Notes: generated from the sequence alone by a model not told the origin. Counted from the stretch's first letter, positions 1 to 7,617 are shown. The stretch is DNA of 14,036 nucleotides from DATKMG01 sp035541995 (GCA_035541995.1 DATKMG010000457.1:1-14036), one strand, 5' to 3'. Program-made: numbers and translations.

Positions 1-722
1 TCTATCATTGCGGTGATTCGGTCCACTCTGGCCAAGGTTCCATTCAGGCGATCATAGAATTCACGATCTGAAATCAGTCTGCCCACTGTTCCCTCTCCGG
101 ACTTGACTTTCGCCAATAGGTCTTGGGACTCCGCCACCGTCGTATTCAATTTGTTGTAAAGAGTGGGATCGTTTATAAATTTTCCAATGGTTCCTTGCCC
201 CAAGTTAATCTTATTCGTTATATCATTGATCTTATTTACCAGATCACCCAAGTTGGCGACCAAATCGTTACTGTTTTGGATGATCCTTTTGATATCCGCT
301 TCGGCCGAGCCCTTAATCAAGCCGCCAGGTGGGAGAATCTTCGATTTTTCACTCCCCCGGGAAATCTCGACGACCTTGTCGCCTAGCAAACCAATTGAGC
401 CCAAAGAGGCTACAGAGTCTTCCCGAACTGCCGAATGGAAGTCCTGGCTGATTTGCATCACCACCTCGACAGCTTGATTCGGGTCGGGCGAGGAGGTAAT
501 ATTCACGGCCGATACATTGCCCACTTCTATGCCTGCCAGCCAAACCAAGGAGCCTTTACGCAGACCGGCGGCGCTGGAAAAGTAGGTTTTCACAAGGTAC
601 TTCGGGGTAAAGAAACCCGCACCGCCGCTAATTAGGACAATTGCAAAGGCCAGGATACCGAAGCTGGCAATCACCAAGATTCCGACCCGAAGTTCGGCCC
701 AGGCGAGTTTCTTTGTAGCCAT
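1..722 (-). CDS. mlaD: MlaD/MCE-family lipid-transport protein (3' end outside window)
   Basis: This is the substrate-binding subunit of an Mla-type ABC transporter that moves phospholipids between inner and outer membrane. It is anchored in the inner membrane with its MCE domain in the periplasm. The 240 visible codons show a short cytoplasmic start, one membrane helix at about residues 12-32, and an MCE domain at about 38-122 (hydrophobic stretch SLGSIGLLGDKVVEISRGS around 106-124). A helical region follows, carrying two copies of a repeat beginning GQGTIG (175) and GEGTVG (209), 34 residues apart. ATG at 722 is preceded by AGGAGG with a 4-nt gap, and this site overlaps the mlaF stop codon, so the two genes are probably co-translated. 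The frame stays open to the left edge, so the C-terminus is missing. The family call is firm. The exact Mla, Ttg2 or other MCE subtype, and the lipid carried, are inferred. Confidence 0.9.
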   Translation of the reverse strand, partial: MATKKLAWAELRVGILVIASFGILAFAIVLISGGAGFFTPKYLVKTYFSSAAGLRKGSLVWLAGIEVGNVSAVNITSSPDPNQAVEVVMQISQDFHSAVREDSVASLGSIGLLGDKVVEISRGSEKSKILPPGGLIKGSAEADIKRIIQNSNDLVANLGDLVNKINDITNKINLGQGTIGKFINDPTLYNKLNTTVAESQDLLAKVKSGEGTVGRLISDREFYDRLNGTLARVDRITAMI

Positions 723-730
723 AGATCCTC

Positions 731-1558
731 CTAAGAGGTGAGAAACCTCTGGATGTATTCATCTTTGGACTTTCGTATCTCTTCATCAGCTCCGTCAAAA
801 ATCATCTGACCCTCTCGCAGCATAAGAAGACGGGTGTTGATCAAGCATACCTGGTCATCCTCCTCCCTGGTGTAATACAGAATACCGTCTTTGTAGGTGA
901 GGTACTCGTTCGCCATGGTGAAAGCATCTCGTAACCGGTGAGTCACGAAAACCGAGCTTACCCCCTCCAAATCCCGGAGTTTGATGACCTGTTCGTTGAT
1001 GGTGCGAGCGACCAGAGGATCCAGACCGGCTGTGGGCTCGTCGTAGAGCATAATCTTGGGGTTCCCAACCAAAGCACGGGCAATGGCGGCCCGGCGCCGC
1101 ATTCCTCCTGACAGTTCAGAAGGGAACTTATCAATAGCGTCTGCCAGCTCCACGAATCCTAGTGTCTTTTTGACAATTGCCAGGATCTCTTCTTCATCCA
1201 GAATACCTTGTTCGTGCACACGATAGCCGACGTTGTCAGCCACAGATAGAGAGTCAAAAAGTGCTCCTTCTTGAAACACCATTCCTATCTTTCGCCGGAC
1301 CTCCATCATCTGGCTTTCCGTAAACTTAGAGATCTCGTCGCCATCCACCCAGATTTCTCCCTCGTCCGGTTTAATCAGGCCGATGATCAATTTCAAAATC
1401 GTAGATTTCCCGGAACCACTCCCTCCCAAGATCACTTTTGTTTCTCCACGCCTAACCGTGAATGAAATGTCCTTCAAAACCGGGAGGTCATCATAGTATT
1501 TAGAGACGTGTCTCAGCTCAATTGCGGGAACGAGCCATGGACTTGGTTTTTCTGGCAT
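731..1558 (-). CDS. mlaF: MlaF-like ABC transporter ATP-binding protein
   Basis: This is the cytoplasmic ATPase that powers the MlaE/MlaD lipid transporter. All nucleotide-binding motifs are visible in 275 residues: Walker A GGSGSGKST at 45-53, Q-loop Gln96 in VFQEGALF, ABC signature LSGGM at 149-153, Walker B IMLYDEPT at 169-176 and H-loop His207 in VTHRL. The EGALF after the Q-loop and GGMRRR after the signature are typical of the MlaF subfamily. Between the H-loop and the C-terminal LREGQMIFDG segment lies an extra charged stretch (about 217-243) that E. coli MlaF lacks. The gene is 10 nt downstream of mlaE and 8 nt upstream of mlaD. No Shine-Dalgarno sequence is obvious before the ATG at 1558, so translational coupling to mlaE is likely. 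Confidence 0.93.
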   Translation of the reverse strand: MPEKPSPWLVPAIELRHVSKYYDDLPVLKDISFTVRRGETKVILGGSGSGKSTILKLIIGLIKPDEGEIWVDGDEISKFTESQMMEVRRKIGMVFQEGALFDSLSVADNVGYRVHEQGILDEEEILAIVKKTLGFVELADAIDKFPSELSGGMRRRAAIARALVGNPKIMLYDEPTAGLDPLVARTINEQVIKLRDLEGVSSVFVTHRLRDAFTMANEYLTYKDGILYYTREEDDQVCLINTRLLMLREGQMIFDGADEEIRKSKDEYIQRFLTS

Positions 1559-1568
1559 GATGCGATTA

Positions 1569-2351
1569 CTAAATAAAGGAGATCAAAAGGCGCGTAATGA
1601 AGAAATCTGACACGAAAACGAGGATCATCGATGCAACCACGGACTGAGTGGTAGATCTGCCCACGCCCTGAGTGCCACCATACGTTCTTAAGCCGCAATA
1701 GGACCCGACGATAGCTACGATAAAACCAAATACTGGAGGTTTGGTCAATCCCTGGACTAAGTCCGAATAGTTCAATTGGTCGTAACAAGAGGTCAGATAC
1801 AGCATTGGGCTGATACCCAACAGGAAGACCGCTACAAAGAAGCCGCCAAAGACGCCAACGATGTCACAGATGATCGTGAGTACAGGCACCATCGCGACAG
1901 AAGCCAGAACACGAGGAGTGACGAGCTTTTTGACGGGGTCGGTTCCTAGGGCTCGCATGGCGTCGATCTGTTCACTGACCAGCATGGAACCAATTTCCGA
2001 AGCAATCCCGGAACCCACCCGCCCAGCAACCACGACAGCCGTCAAAACAGGACCTAGCTCCCGGACCAGGGAGATCGCGACCAACTGTCCGGTGTAGCCC
2101 ACTGCGCCAAACGAAGAGAGAGTCCTGGAAGTCTGTAAGGCCAGGACCGCGCCTGTAAAGAAACCGGTCAAGAGAACAATTCCCAAGGAACCCACACCTA
2201 TGATATCCATCATCTCGAAGGTCTCGCGCAAGTACAAGGGTCTACGGAATGCGCCCACGATCGACCGGAATCCAAGGATGCCGAGATTCTGCGTCTCCAA
2301 TACCCATTTCTGGATTAGTGAAATCGGTCTCGCCGTTGTCAGGATCTCCAT
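1569..2351 (-). CDS. mlaE: MlaE-family ABC transporter permease
   Basis: This is the inner-membrane permease of the Mla-type lipid transporter, expected to form a dimer with MlaF below and an MlaD ring above. The 260 residues give an amphipathic N-terminal segment and about five hydrophobic spans. The family hallmark is the cytoplasmic loop with SEQIDAMRALGTDPV, preceded by RELGPVLTAVVVAGRVGSGI and followed by PRVLASVAMVPVL. Length matches the family (about 260). It is the first gene of the mlaE-mlaF-mlaD order, and no mlaC, mlaB or mlaA is in view. ATG at 2351 lacks a recognisable Shine-Dalgarno sequence, and the best promoter match would start transcription only a base or two before it. A start further downstream is possible but would trim the amphipathic segment. 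Confidence 0.93.
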   Translation of the reverse strand: MEILTTARPISLIQKWVLETQNLGILGFRSIVGAFRRPLYLRETFEMMDIIGVGSLGIVLLTGFFTGAVLALQTSRTLSSFGAVGYTGQLVAISLVRELGPVLTAVVVAGRVGSGIASEIGSMLVSEQIDAMRALGTDPVKKLVTPRVLASVAMVPVLTIICDIVGVFGGFFVAVFLLGISPMLYLTSCYDQLNYSDLVQGLTKPPVFGFIVAIVGSYCGLRTYGGTQGVGRSTTQSVVASMILVFVSDFFITRLLISFI

Positions 2352-2359
2352 GAGAAGCT

Positions 2360-2389
2360 ATCCTAATCAATTTCCAAAAACTTCGTCAA
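2360..2389 (-). promoter_or_regulatory. Candidate mla operon promoter
   Basis: On the minus strand, TTGACG (2384-2389) and TAGGAT (2360-2365) are separated by 18 nt. The -35 matches consensus at five of six bases, the -10 at four. Transcription would begin about 2352-2353, directly before the mlaE ATG at 2351, giving an almost leaderless message. This is a sequence match only. Confidence 0.4.
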
Positions 2390-2407
2390 GGATCGCCCGC
2401 CGGATGT

Positions 2408-2413
2408 TATATT
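2408..2413 (+). promoter_or_regulatory. Candidate -10 element for aroC
   Basis: TATATT (2408-2413), in the AT-rich run TTATATTATAG, lies 44 nt before the aroC start and is the only good -10 match in the divergent spacer. No convincing -35 lies 16-18 nt upstream; the nearest, TTCGTC at 2382-2387, is 20 nt away. The -35 for mlaE overlaps this zone on the other strand. Confidence 0.25.
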
Positions 2414-2457
2414 ATAGGTCCCATTTCAACAGCCGTTTGTGACTGGGAAGGACAAGT

Positions 2458-3630
2458 ATGCTTGAATTTGTGACTGCCGGGGAATCGCACGGAAAGACCC
2501 TGGCCACGATCATTTCCGGGATTCCCTTCGGCCTCGAAATTGATGCTGACTTTATTGATCGGGAATTGAGTCGACGTCAGTCCGGCTATGGGCGCGGTGG
2601 AAGAATGAAAATTGAGTCCGACCGTGTAAACATCGTATCAGGGGTCCGATTCGGCAAGACACTAGGTAGTCCTATCACATTCCTCATTGAAAATAGGGAC
2701 TGGCCCAATTGGCAAGAGGCCCTGGCAGTTGAGGCTAAGGAGACCAGTGAGGAGAAAATGAAACAGGTCACCAAACCCCGTCCGGGACATGCCGATCTGG
2801 CTGGAGCTTTGAAATACAATACGAAAGACATCCGAAACATTTTGGAACGATCCAGTGCCAGAGAGACAACCGCAAGAGTAGCCGTAGGAGGAGTTGCCAA
2901 GATTCTCCTGCGCTATTTTGGGGCTGAAATTGCTAGTCATACTACAGCGATCGGAAACGTGAATCTCCCTGAAACCTCCCGCTACGAGTTTAAAGACCTT
3001 CTTTCCGTGCGAGAAAGTGCCGATATGCGATGTATTGACTCGGTGACTGAGGTACTGATGGTGGAGGCAGTGAAAACCGCTCATCTGTCTGGAGACACCC
3101 TGGGAGGAACCTTTGAGGTCATGGTTCAGGGAATCTGTCCCGGATTAGGATCGCACGTGTCTTGGGACCGAAAACTGGACGGCCAACTTGCACAGGCTGT
3201 CATGTCCATCAATGCCGTCAAAGCCGTAGAGATTGGCGCAGGTGTCGAGGGTTGCCGCAGGCCCGGTTCGCATTTTCATGATCCCATTTACTATTCTCCA
3301 GATCGAGGCGGTTTCTACCGATTTTCCAACAATGCCGGCGGGATCGAGGGAGGAATGTCCAACGGGAGTGACATCGTCGTCAGGGGACATATCAAGCCGA
3401 TCCCCACGCTACGCAAGCCGCTTAAATCTGTGGACGTTCTGACTAAGGAGGCTTTCAATGCAGCCTATGAACGGTCTGATACCTGTGTCGTTCCTGCAGC
3501 TGGGGTCATCGCAGAAGCCATGGTAGCCATTGTCTTGGCCCGGGCTTTTCTAGAGAAATTTGGGGGCGATTCCATGACCGAAACGCAACGCAATTATCAG
3601 GGCTATTTACAGCAACTTCAGGTCTATTGA
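2458..3630 (+). CDS. aroC: Chorismate synthase
   Basis: This enzyme converts 5-enolpyruvylshikimate-3-phosphate to chorismate, the last shared step of aromatic amino acid, folate and quinone synthesis. It needs reduced FMN and acts in the cytoplasm. The 390 residues carry all three family signatures: GESHG at 8-12 with catalytic His11, PRPGHAD at 107-113 with His111 followed by ERSSARETTARVAVGG from 130, and RSDTCVVPAAGVIAEAM from about 339. QSGYGRGGRM near 41-50 is part of the FMN/substrate site. The length suits the longer bacterial AroC forms. ATG 2458 has a good ribosome site (AAGGA at 2448-2452, 5-nt gap). It is divergent from the mla operon. A separate strong promoter follows it, so it is probably transcribed alone. 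Confidence 0.98.
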   Translation: MLEFVTAGESHGKTLATIISGIPFGLEIDADFIDRELSRRQSGYGRGGRMKIESDRVNIVSGVRFGKTLGSPITFLIENRDWPNWQEALAVEAKETSEEKMKQVTKPRPGHADLAGALKYNTKDIRNILERSSARETTARVAVGGVAKILLRYFGAEIASHTTAIGNVNLPETSRYEFKDLLSVRESADMRCIDSVTEVLMVEAVKTAHLSGDTLGGTFEVMVQGICPGLGSHVSWDRKLDGQLAQAVMSINAVKAVEIGAGVEGCRRPGSHFHDPIYYSPDRGGFYRFSNNAGGIEGGMSNGSDIVVRGHIKPIPTLRKPLKSVDVLTKEAFNAAYERSDTCVVPAAGVIAEAMVAIVLARAFLEKFGGDSMTETQRNYQGYLQQLQVY

Positions 3631-3648
3631 GGCTGCCGGGTTTCCCTG

Positions 3649-3677
3649 TTGACGCCGATTGCGGGCATCAGTAAAAT
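3649..3677 (+). promoter_or_regulatory. Strong sigma70-like promoter of def-fmt-rsmB
   Basis: TTGACG (3649-3654) and TAAAAT (3672-3677) are exactly 17 nt apart, each one base off consensus. Transcription would start near 3684, about 25 nt before the def ATG at 3709. This also argues against the in-frame TTG codons at 3691 and 3700 as starts, because they would lie too close to the message end. Confidence 0.7.
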
Positions 3678-3708
3678 GTAGTTAAAAAATTTGGGTCTCT
3701 TGAAACAT

Positions 3709-4218
3709 ATGATTGTTCCGGTTGTGAAATATGGGAATTCGATATTGCAGCAGGTCTGCAAACCCGTGACCCAGTTTGACAAAGAACTGGAAATTCTCGC
3801 CAAGAACATGGTTCAAACCATGTACGCCGCTCCAGGATATGGTTTGGCTGCTCCTCAGGTCGGGCTGTTGAAACGGTTGATCGTAGTAGATGAAACTGTC
3901 GGAGAAAAGCCAGATTCATTGATTGTGTTGGCAAATCCGGAAATCATTGATGCCGAAGGCGACCAATTCGAAGAGGAAGGATGTCTAAGCATTCCGGATT
4001 TCACCGGCAAAGTCCATAGGCCAATGCGAGTTGTAGTCTCCGGCCAGGATCTCCACGGAGAAGAAAAAATCTATGAAGGCCTTGGCCTCCTGTCTCGTGT
4101 CCTTGCTCATGAGATCGACCACCTGAACGGAGTTCTCTTCATTGACCATTTGGGCTCCATTAAGAGGGATATGATCAAAAGGAAAATCCGCAAGAAGGTC
4201 CGTGCGGGAGAGTGGTAA
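3709..4218 (+). CDS. def: Peptide deformylase
   Basis: This metalloenzyme removes the formyl group from the N-terminal formyl-Met of nascent proteins at the ribosome. From ATG 3709 the product is 169 residues, the usual length. The three deformylase motifs are present: GYGLAAPQ at 43-50, EEGCLS at 89-94 with metal-ligand Cys92, and HEIDHLNG at 134-141 with metal ligands His134 and His138 and catalytic Glu135. The frame is open upstream to TTG 3691. I prefer ATG 3709 because it gives the standard MIVPVVKYGNSIL start and sits at a sensible distance from the promoter. No strong Shine-Dalgarno sequence is visible. The stop codon overlaps the fmt ATG by one base, as expected for co-expressed def and fmt. 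Confidence 0.97.
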   Translation: MIVPVVKYGNSILQQVCKPVTQFDKELEILAKNMVQTMYAAPGYGLAAPQVGLLKRLIVVDETVGEKPDSLIVLANPEIIDAEGDQFEEEGCLSIPDFTGKVHRPMRVVVSGQDLHGEEKIYEGLGLLSRVLAHEIDHLNGVLFIDHLGSIKRDMIKRKIRKKVRAGEW

Positions 4219-5159
4219 TGCGGTTAGTGTTCATGGGGACTCCGGAATTTGCGGTCCCTACCCTCTGGAAGCTGCTCAAGAGTTCCCATCAAGTAACCTC
4301 CGTTTTTACTCAATCTGACAAATGCTCTGGGCGGGGGGAGAAAATGACGATGTCCCCCGTCAAAAAGCTCTCCCTGGAGGCAGGGGTTCCCGTTTATCAA
4401 CCCAACAGGCTAAACTCCGAGGAGTGGGAGGCGGTTTTTCAATCATTACAGGTTGATGCTTACTCGGTGGTAGCCTATGGGAGGATTCTGCCAGCTTGGC
4501 TTCTTGGTATCCCTCCCCAAGGGGCTATCAACCTCCATGCCTCACTGTTGCCCAAATATCGGGGAGCAGCGCCAATCAATTGGGCGATCGCTAACGGTGA
4601 AGTCATCACGGGGATCACCACCATGAAGATCGATACAGGGTTGGACACCGGGGGAATCTTACTCCAGGAGCCCGTGGCGATAGGCCCTGAAGAAACGGCA
4701 TCGGATCTTCACGACCGGCTTGCCGTTCTTGGGGCTGATTTGATGCTCCGAACGCTGGATGCCCTGGAGTCAAGGACTCTGAGTCCCATCCCACAGAGCA
4801 ATGAGCTGGCCAGCTATGCCCCGATGCTCAAGAAGTCTGATGGATTAATTGACTGGGCGCAGCCATCTTCGAAGATAAATGACAGGATCCGAGGGCTTAA
4901 CCCATGGCCCGGCACCTACACCTTCCTAAATGGAAATATGCTCCGTATCTGGAAATCTCGGCCTGTCGAAATTAACTCTTCGACCCAGGCCCCTGGTGTT
5001 CTTGTTCGCGATCCTAACCTGGGTGGCGTGGTGTTTTGTCACCCAGGTCAATTGCAACTGCTCGAGGTTCAACAGGAAGGCCGTAAACGAATCACTGCAA
5101 CTGAATTTCTAAACGGGTTGCGGTTTGGCGAAGGCCAAACTCTCCTTCTAGGAAAGTAG
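4218..5159 (+). CDS. fmt: Methionyl-tRNA formyltransferase
   Basis: Fmt transfers a formyl group from 10-formyl-tetrahydrofolate to initiator Met-tRNA, supplying the group that Def later removes. The 313 residues match the family length. The N-terminal catalytic domain begins RLVFMGTPEFAVPTL. SLLPKYRGAAPINWAI at 109-124 is the family signature, and TGITTMKIDTGLDTGG follows at 131-146. Asn105, His107 and Asp143 match the catalytic triad. The C-terminal tRNA-binding domain starts near 205 and includes the INDRIRGLNPWPGTYTF stretch. ATG 4218 overlaps the def stop (TAATG) and has GGGAG at 4206-4210 with a 7-nt gap. An in-frame GTG at 4212 would add two residues but leaves no room for that ribosome site. 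Confidence 0.97.
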   Translation: MRLVFMGTPEFAVPTLWKLLKSSHQVTSVFTQSDKCSGRGEKMTMSPVKKLSLEAGVPVYQPNRLNSEEWEAVFQSLQVDAYSVVAYGRILPAWLLGIPPQGAINLHASLLPKYRGAAPINWAIANGEVITGITTMKIDTGLDTGGILLQEPVAIGPEETASDLHDRLAVLGADLMLRTLDALESRTLSPIPQSNELASYAPMLKKSDGLIDWAQPSSKINDRIRGLNPWPGTYTFLNGNMLRIWKSRPVEINSSTQAPGVLVRDPNLGGVVFCHPGQLQLLEVQQEGRKRITATEFLNGLRFGEGQTLLLGK

Positions 5160-5161
5160 TC

Positions 5162-6499
5162 TTGCCTATCTCTCCGGCTCGCCTTGCTGCCTTCCGAGCG
5201 CTTACCTTATTGCAGCTCGAAGGGACAATTCCGACCGATGTAATGAATTCAGATTTGGCCGGGCCTCTCTCTGTAAAGGACCAGTCGCTCGCAACCGAAT
5301 TGGTCTATGGGGTTCTGCGCCGCCAGTTGCAGCTGGATTGGGCAGTGTCTCGATATTGTAGAATTGCATTAGGAAAACTGGACCTCCCTGTCTTGCTGGC
5401 TCTGCGGTTAGGTGCGTATCAGTTACTGTGTCTGAGTCGGATCCCCGCCCGGGCTGCCGTTCACGAATCAGTTGAGCTGGTTAAGAGGGCCAACCTTAGG
5501 TCTGCTGCAGGGATCGTCAATGCCGTTTTGAGGAGGCTTGATCGAGAGGATTTCCAGATTGCTTTGGGGTCCCTCGATCACCATAGCGACGAAGGGATGT
5601 CAATTCTTTACTCCCACCCGGCTTGGCTGGTGGCCCGTTGGCGGAAGCAGCTTGGAGAAAGGGCAGCCACCTGCTTGCTTAAGACTAACAACTTGTCACC
5701 CCCTACATTCTTTCGAATGAACTCTCCCCTTGATCCTAAGAAAGCGCTGGAAGAAATGGCAAGGCAAGGAGTAACCTGTCAGCCGCATCCGCTTATTGAT
5801 GGATGCTGGAAAGTCGTCGACGGCACCCTCCTAAAGACAAATCCATACCAGGACGGCCGAATCTATATTCAAGATCCCGCGTCTCAATTGGTTCCCTTCT
5901 TCCTCGATGCCATGTCAGGCCATTCCTGCTTGGACGTGTGTGCCGCACCGGGGGGAAAGCTTTCGCAAATTGCTAGGCTGACTGGCGGAGGTGCGTTCCT
6001 GGTTGGAATGGACCTCCGCTGGCTTCGGCTGCGTTCGATGGCCAGGCTTCACCTTAAGAATTGGCCGGGTCTGTGCCTGGTTGTGGCTAATGGGAAAGAA
6101 GAATTGCCATTTTCCATCAAGTTTGACCGGATTCTAGTTGATGCTCCATGCTCCGGAACAGCGACATTGCAGCGGAACCCAGACATTCGCTGGAGTCTTT
6201 CCCCAGTAGATTTCCAGCGGCTGCAAATCGCACAACTAACAATACTGGAAAACGCGGCTCAACAATTAAAACCCGATGGCACGATGGTCTATTCTACTTG
6301 CTCTCTTGAACAAGAAGAGAACGAAGACGTGGTCGAACTTTTCTTGGGAAGACATCTTGAGTTTTGCTTGGGTCTACCTCAGGACCTTCGGCTACAACAA
6401 CGCTGCACGAGTGGTGGTTTCTTCAAGTTGTTACCGTCTGAATGGAATTCTGACGGCGTCTTCGCTGCAATCCTCAAACGAAGGGGCTCGGCCGGTTGA
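5162..6499 (+). CDS. rsmB: 16S rRNA m5C967 methyltransferase (RsmB/Sun family)
   Basis: RsmB methylates a cytosine (C967 in E. coli numbering) of 16S rRNA using S-adenosylmethionine. An N-terminal NusB-like RNA-binding domain (about 3-130) includes ELVYGVLRRQLQLD and the IVNAVLRR helix. The C-terminal Rossmann methyltransferase domain follows (about 225-440). Visible motifs are QDPASQLV at 237-244, SAM-binding CLDVCAAPGGKLSQ at 256-269, DAPCSGTATLQRNPDIRW from 327 with Cys330, and MVYSTCSLEQEENE from 375 with catalytic Cys380. The start is TTG at 5162, two bases after the fmt stop, with AGGAAAG at 5150-5156 as ribosome site. No ATG or GTG would keep the whole NusB-like domain. The length of 445 is normal. 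It is the last gene of the def operon and converges on the amidase gene with a 23-nt gap and no evident terminator. Confidence 0.95.
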   Translation: MPISPARLAAFRALTLLQLEGTIPTDVMNSDLAGPLSVKDQSLATELVYGVLRRQLQLDWAVSRYCRIALGKLDLPVLLALRLGAYQLLCLSRIPARAAVHESVELVKRANLRSAAGIVNAVLRRLDREDFQIALGSLDHHSDEGMSILYSHPAWLVARWRKQLGERAATCLLKTNNLSPPTFFRMNSPLDPKKALEEMARQGVTCQPHPLIDGCWKVVDGTLLKTNPYQDGRIYIQDPASQLVPFFLDAMSGHSCLDVCAAPGGKLSQIARLTGGGAFLVGMDLRWLRLRSMARLHLKNWPGLCLVVANGKEELPFSIKFDRILVDAPCSGTATLQRNPDIRWSLSPVDFQRLQIAQLTILENAAQQLKPDGTMVYSTCSLEQEENEDVVELFLGRHLEFCLGLPQDLRLQQRCTSGGFFKLLPSEWNSDGVFAAILKRRGSAG

Positions 6500-6522
6500 A
6501 ATAGCTGGTGGAACTCCTCTCG

Positions 6523-7524
6523 TCAATTCAGATACATGCCCCTGCCCATCCCGAAGAGCCAGGTTGGCACTTCCATCCTGGCCCCTTTCGCAGGATCAAC
6601 AATCTGGTTGATCCTGAGGTTGCCGACCAGGTTAACCAGCATTCTGGCATCTTTCTCGGAACGGTTAGTGAACTTCGAAACCAAGCCAACCATGTCGTCG
6701 GTGGCTTGCCAGGCAGCTTCACCTAGGTCCTTTTGGGAACTGAGGGTGGCCACAAATTCTTGTCGGAGAATGACCGGGCGCTCTGAGAGTTTCTCTGGTA
6801 ACTTGCGGAAGCGAACAAGGACTTCGGCGTCGGTCTCGATCCCTTGCCCACTGATTTCTCCATCTCCCTGCAGTGCGTGAGGGTCTCCCAGCCCCAACAA
6901 TGCCCCCTTGACCTGGGCAGTGAAAACGACGGTGCTGCCGGCTCGCACCTCTTTGCAATCCAGGTTTCCACCTGTGTCAGTAGGAGTCCGGGTGTCCATT
7001 TCTCCCTTTGCAGGGGCAACTCCAATCCCCCCAATCATAGGCTGCAAAGCAAGCTTGAGGCTCTTGTCTATAACTGCAAAACCATCAACCAGCTCAAAGA
7101 CCCGTCCATCGCTATACCCCCATTCCCCCACGCGAATATCCATTAACTCGATGGCCAATCCGTCTCCAGACTCAATACCCTCAATGAAAATCGGGCCTGT
7201 GGCCGGATTGATGGTGTCGCCTTCCTTCGGGACCTGAAATCTGCCATCTCGGGTAACCAGGCCGGGCAGACCGTGCTGGCATTCGATCAGGACGAATTCG
7301 CCCAGTTGCACACGGTAGCTGGGAGTGAGACCCGAATGATAAACAGTGAAATACTTGTCCTTGGACAGACGCCGCACTCCCTCCTGCATAGCGGTTCTCA
7401 CATTCGAACTGCTGCCCCCTGGGGACGACCTGGAATCCGCCGAGTATGGGGACCCTTGGTCCTGGGGGAATCTGAAATAAAGCGAACCCATGGCCCATTG
7501 CGCTAAAAAAGATCTGCGGTCCAT
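6523..7524 (-). CDS. Acetamidase/formamidase-family protein, probably exported
   Basis: This belongs to the FmdA/AmdA family, whose known members hydrolyse formamide or acetamide to ammonia and the acid; the substrate here is unknown. The 333 residues show the family core: NPATGPIFIEGIESGD at 106-121, GGNLDCKE at 185-192, and LGLGDPHALQGDGEISGQG at 210-228 with Asp214 and His216 in the conserved metal-site region. The start at ATG 7524 is supported by GGAG (7534-7537, 9-nt gap); the open frame extends 40 codons further without conservation-like features. The first residues MDRRSFL, with a modest hydrophobic run to about 20, resemble a twin-arginine export signal. That is unusual for a family of mostly cytoplasmic enzymes. 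The mature part seems to begin after a Ser/Gly-rich stretch (25-41). The gene stands alone between rsmB and the PASTA gene. Confidence 0.88.
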   Translation of the reverse strand: MDRRSFLAQWAMGSLYFRFPQDQGSPYSADSRSSPGGSSSNVRTAMQEGVRRLSKDKYFTVYHSGLTPSYRVQLGEFVLIECQHGLPGLVTRDGRFQVPKEGDTINPATGPIFIEGIESGDGLAIELMDIRVGEWGYSDGRVFELVDGFAVIDKSLKLALQPMIGGIGVAPAKGEMDTRTPTDTGGNLDCKEVRAGSTVVFTAQVKGALLGLGDPHALQGDGEISGQGIETDAEVLVRFRKLPEKLSERPVILRQEFVATLSSQKDLGEAAWQATDDMVGLVSKFTNRSEKDARMLVNLVGNLRINQIVDPAKGARMEVPTWLFGMGRGMYLN

Positions 7525-7572
7525 TGAAGAGGTCTCCTTTATGACATTGTTGATTAGGCTGGAGTGTCGTAT

Positions 7573-7617
7573 CGGGAACTTCCGATTGTTGAGACGAAGA
7601 TTATCGGAAATTTCCCG
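7573..7617. promoter_or_regulatory. Paired palindromes upstream of the amidase gene
   Basis: Two related near-palindromes, CGGGAACTTCCG (7573-7584) and CGGAAATTTCCCG (7605-7617), lie 49-93 nt upstream of the amidase start. Their centres are about 31-32 bp apart, three helical turns. Together they also form one inverted repeat: 7573-7586 pairs with 7603-7617 over 13 base pairs with a small internal loop, so an RNA hairpin is the alternative reading. Between them on the minus strand lies GATAAT (7600-7605), a possible -10 without a good -35, as at an activator-dependent promoter. Regulator unknown. Confidence 0.5.
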
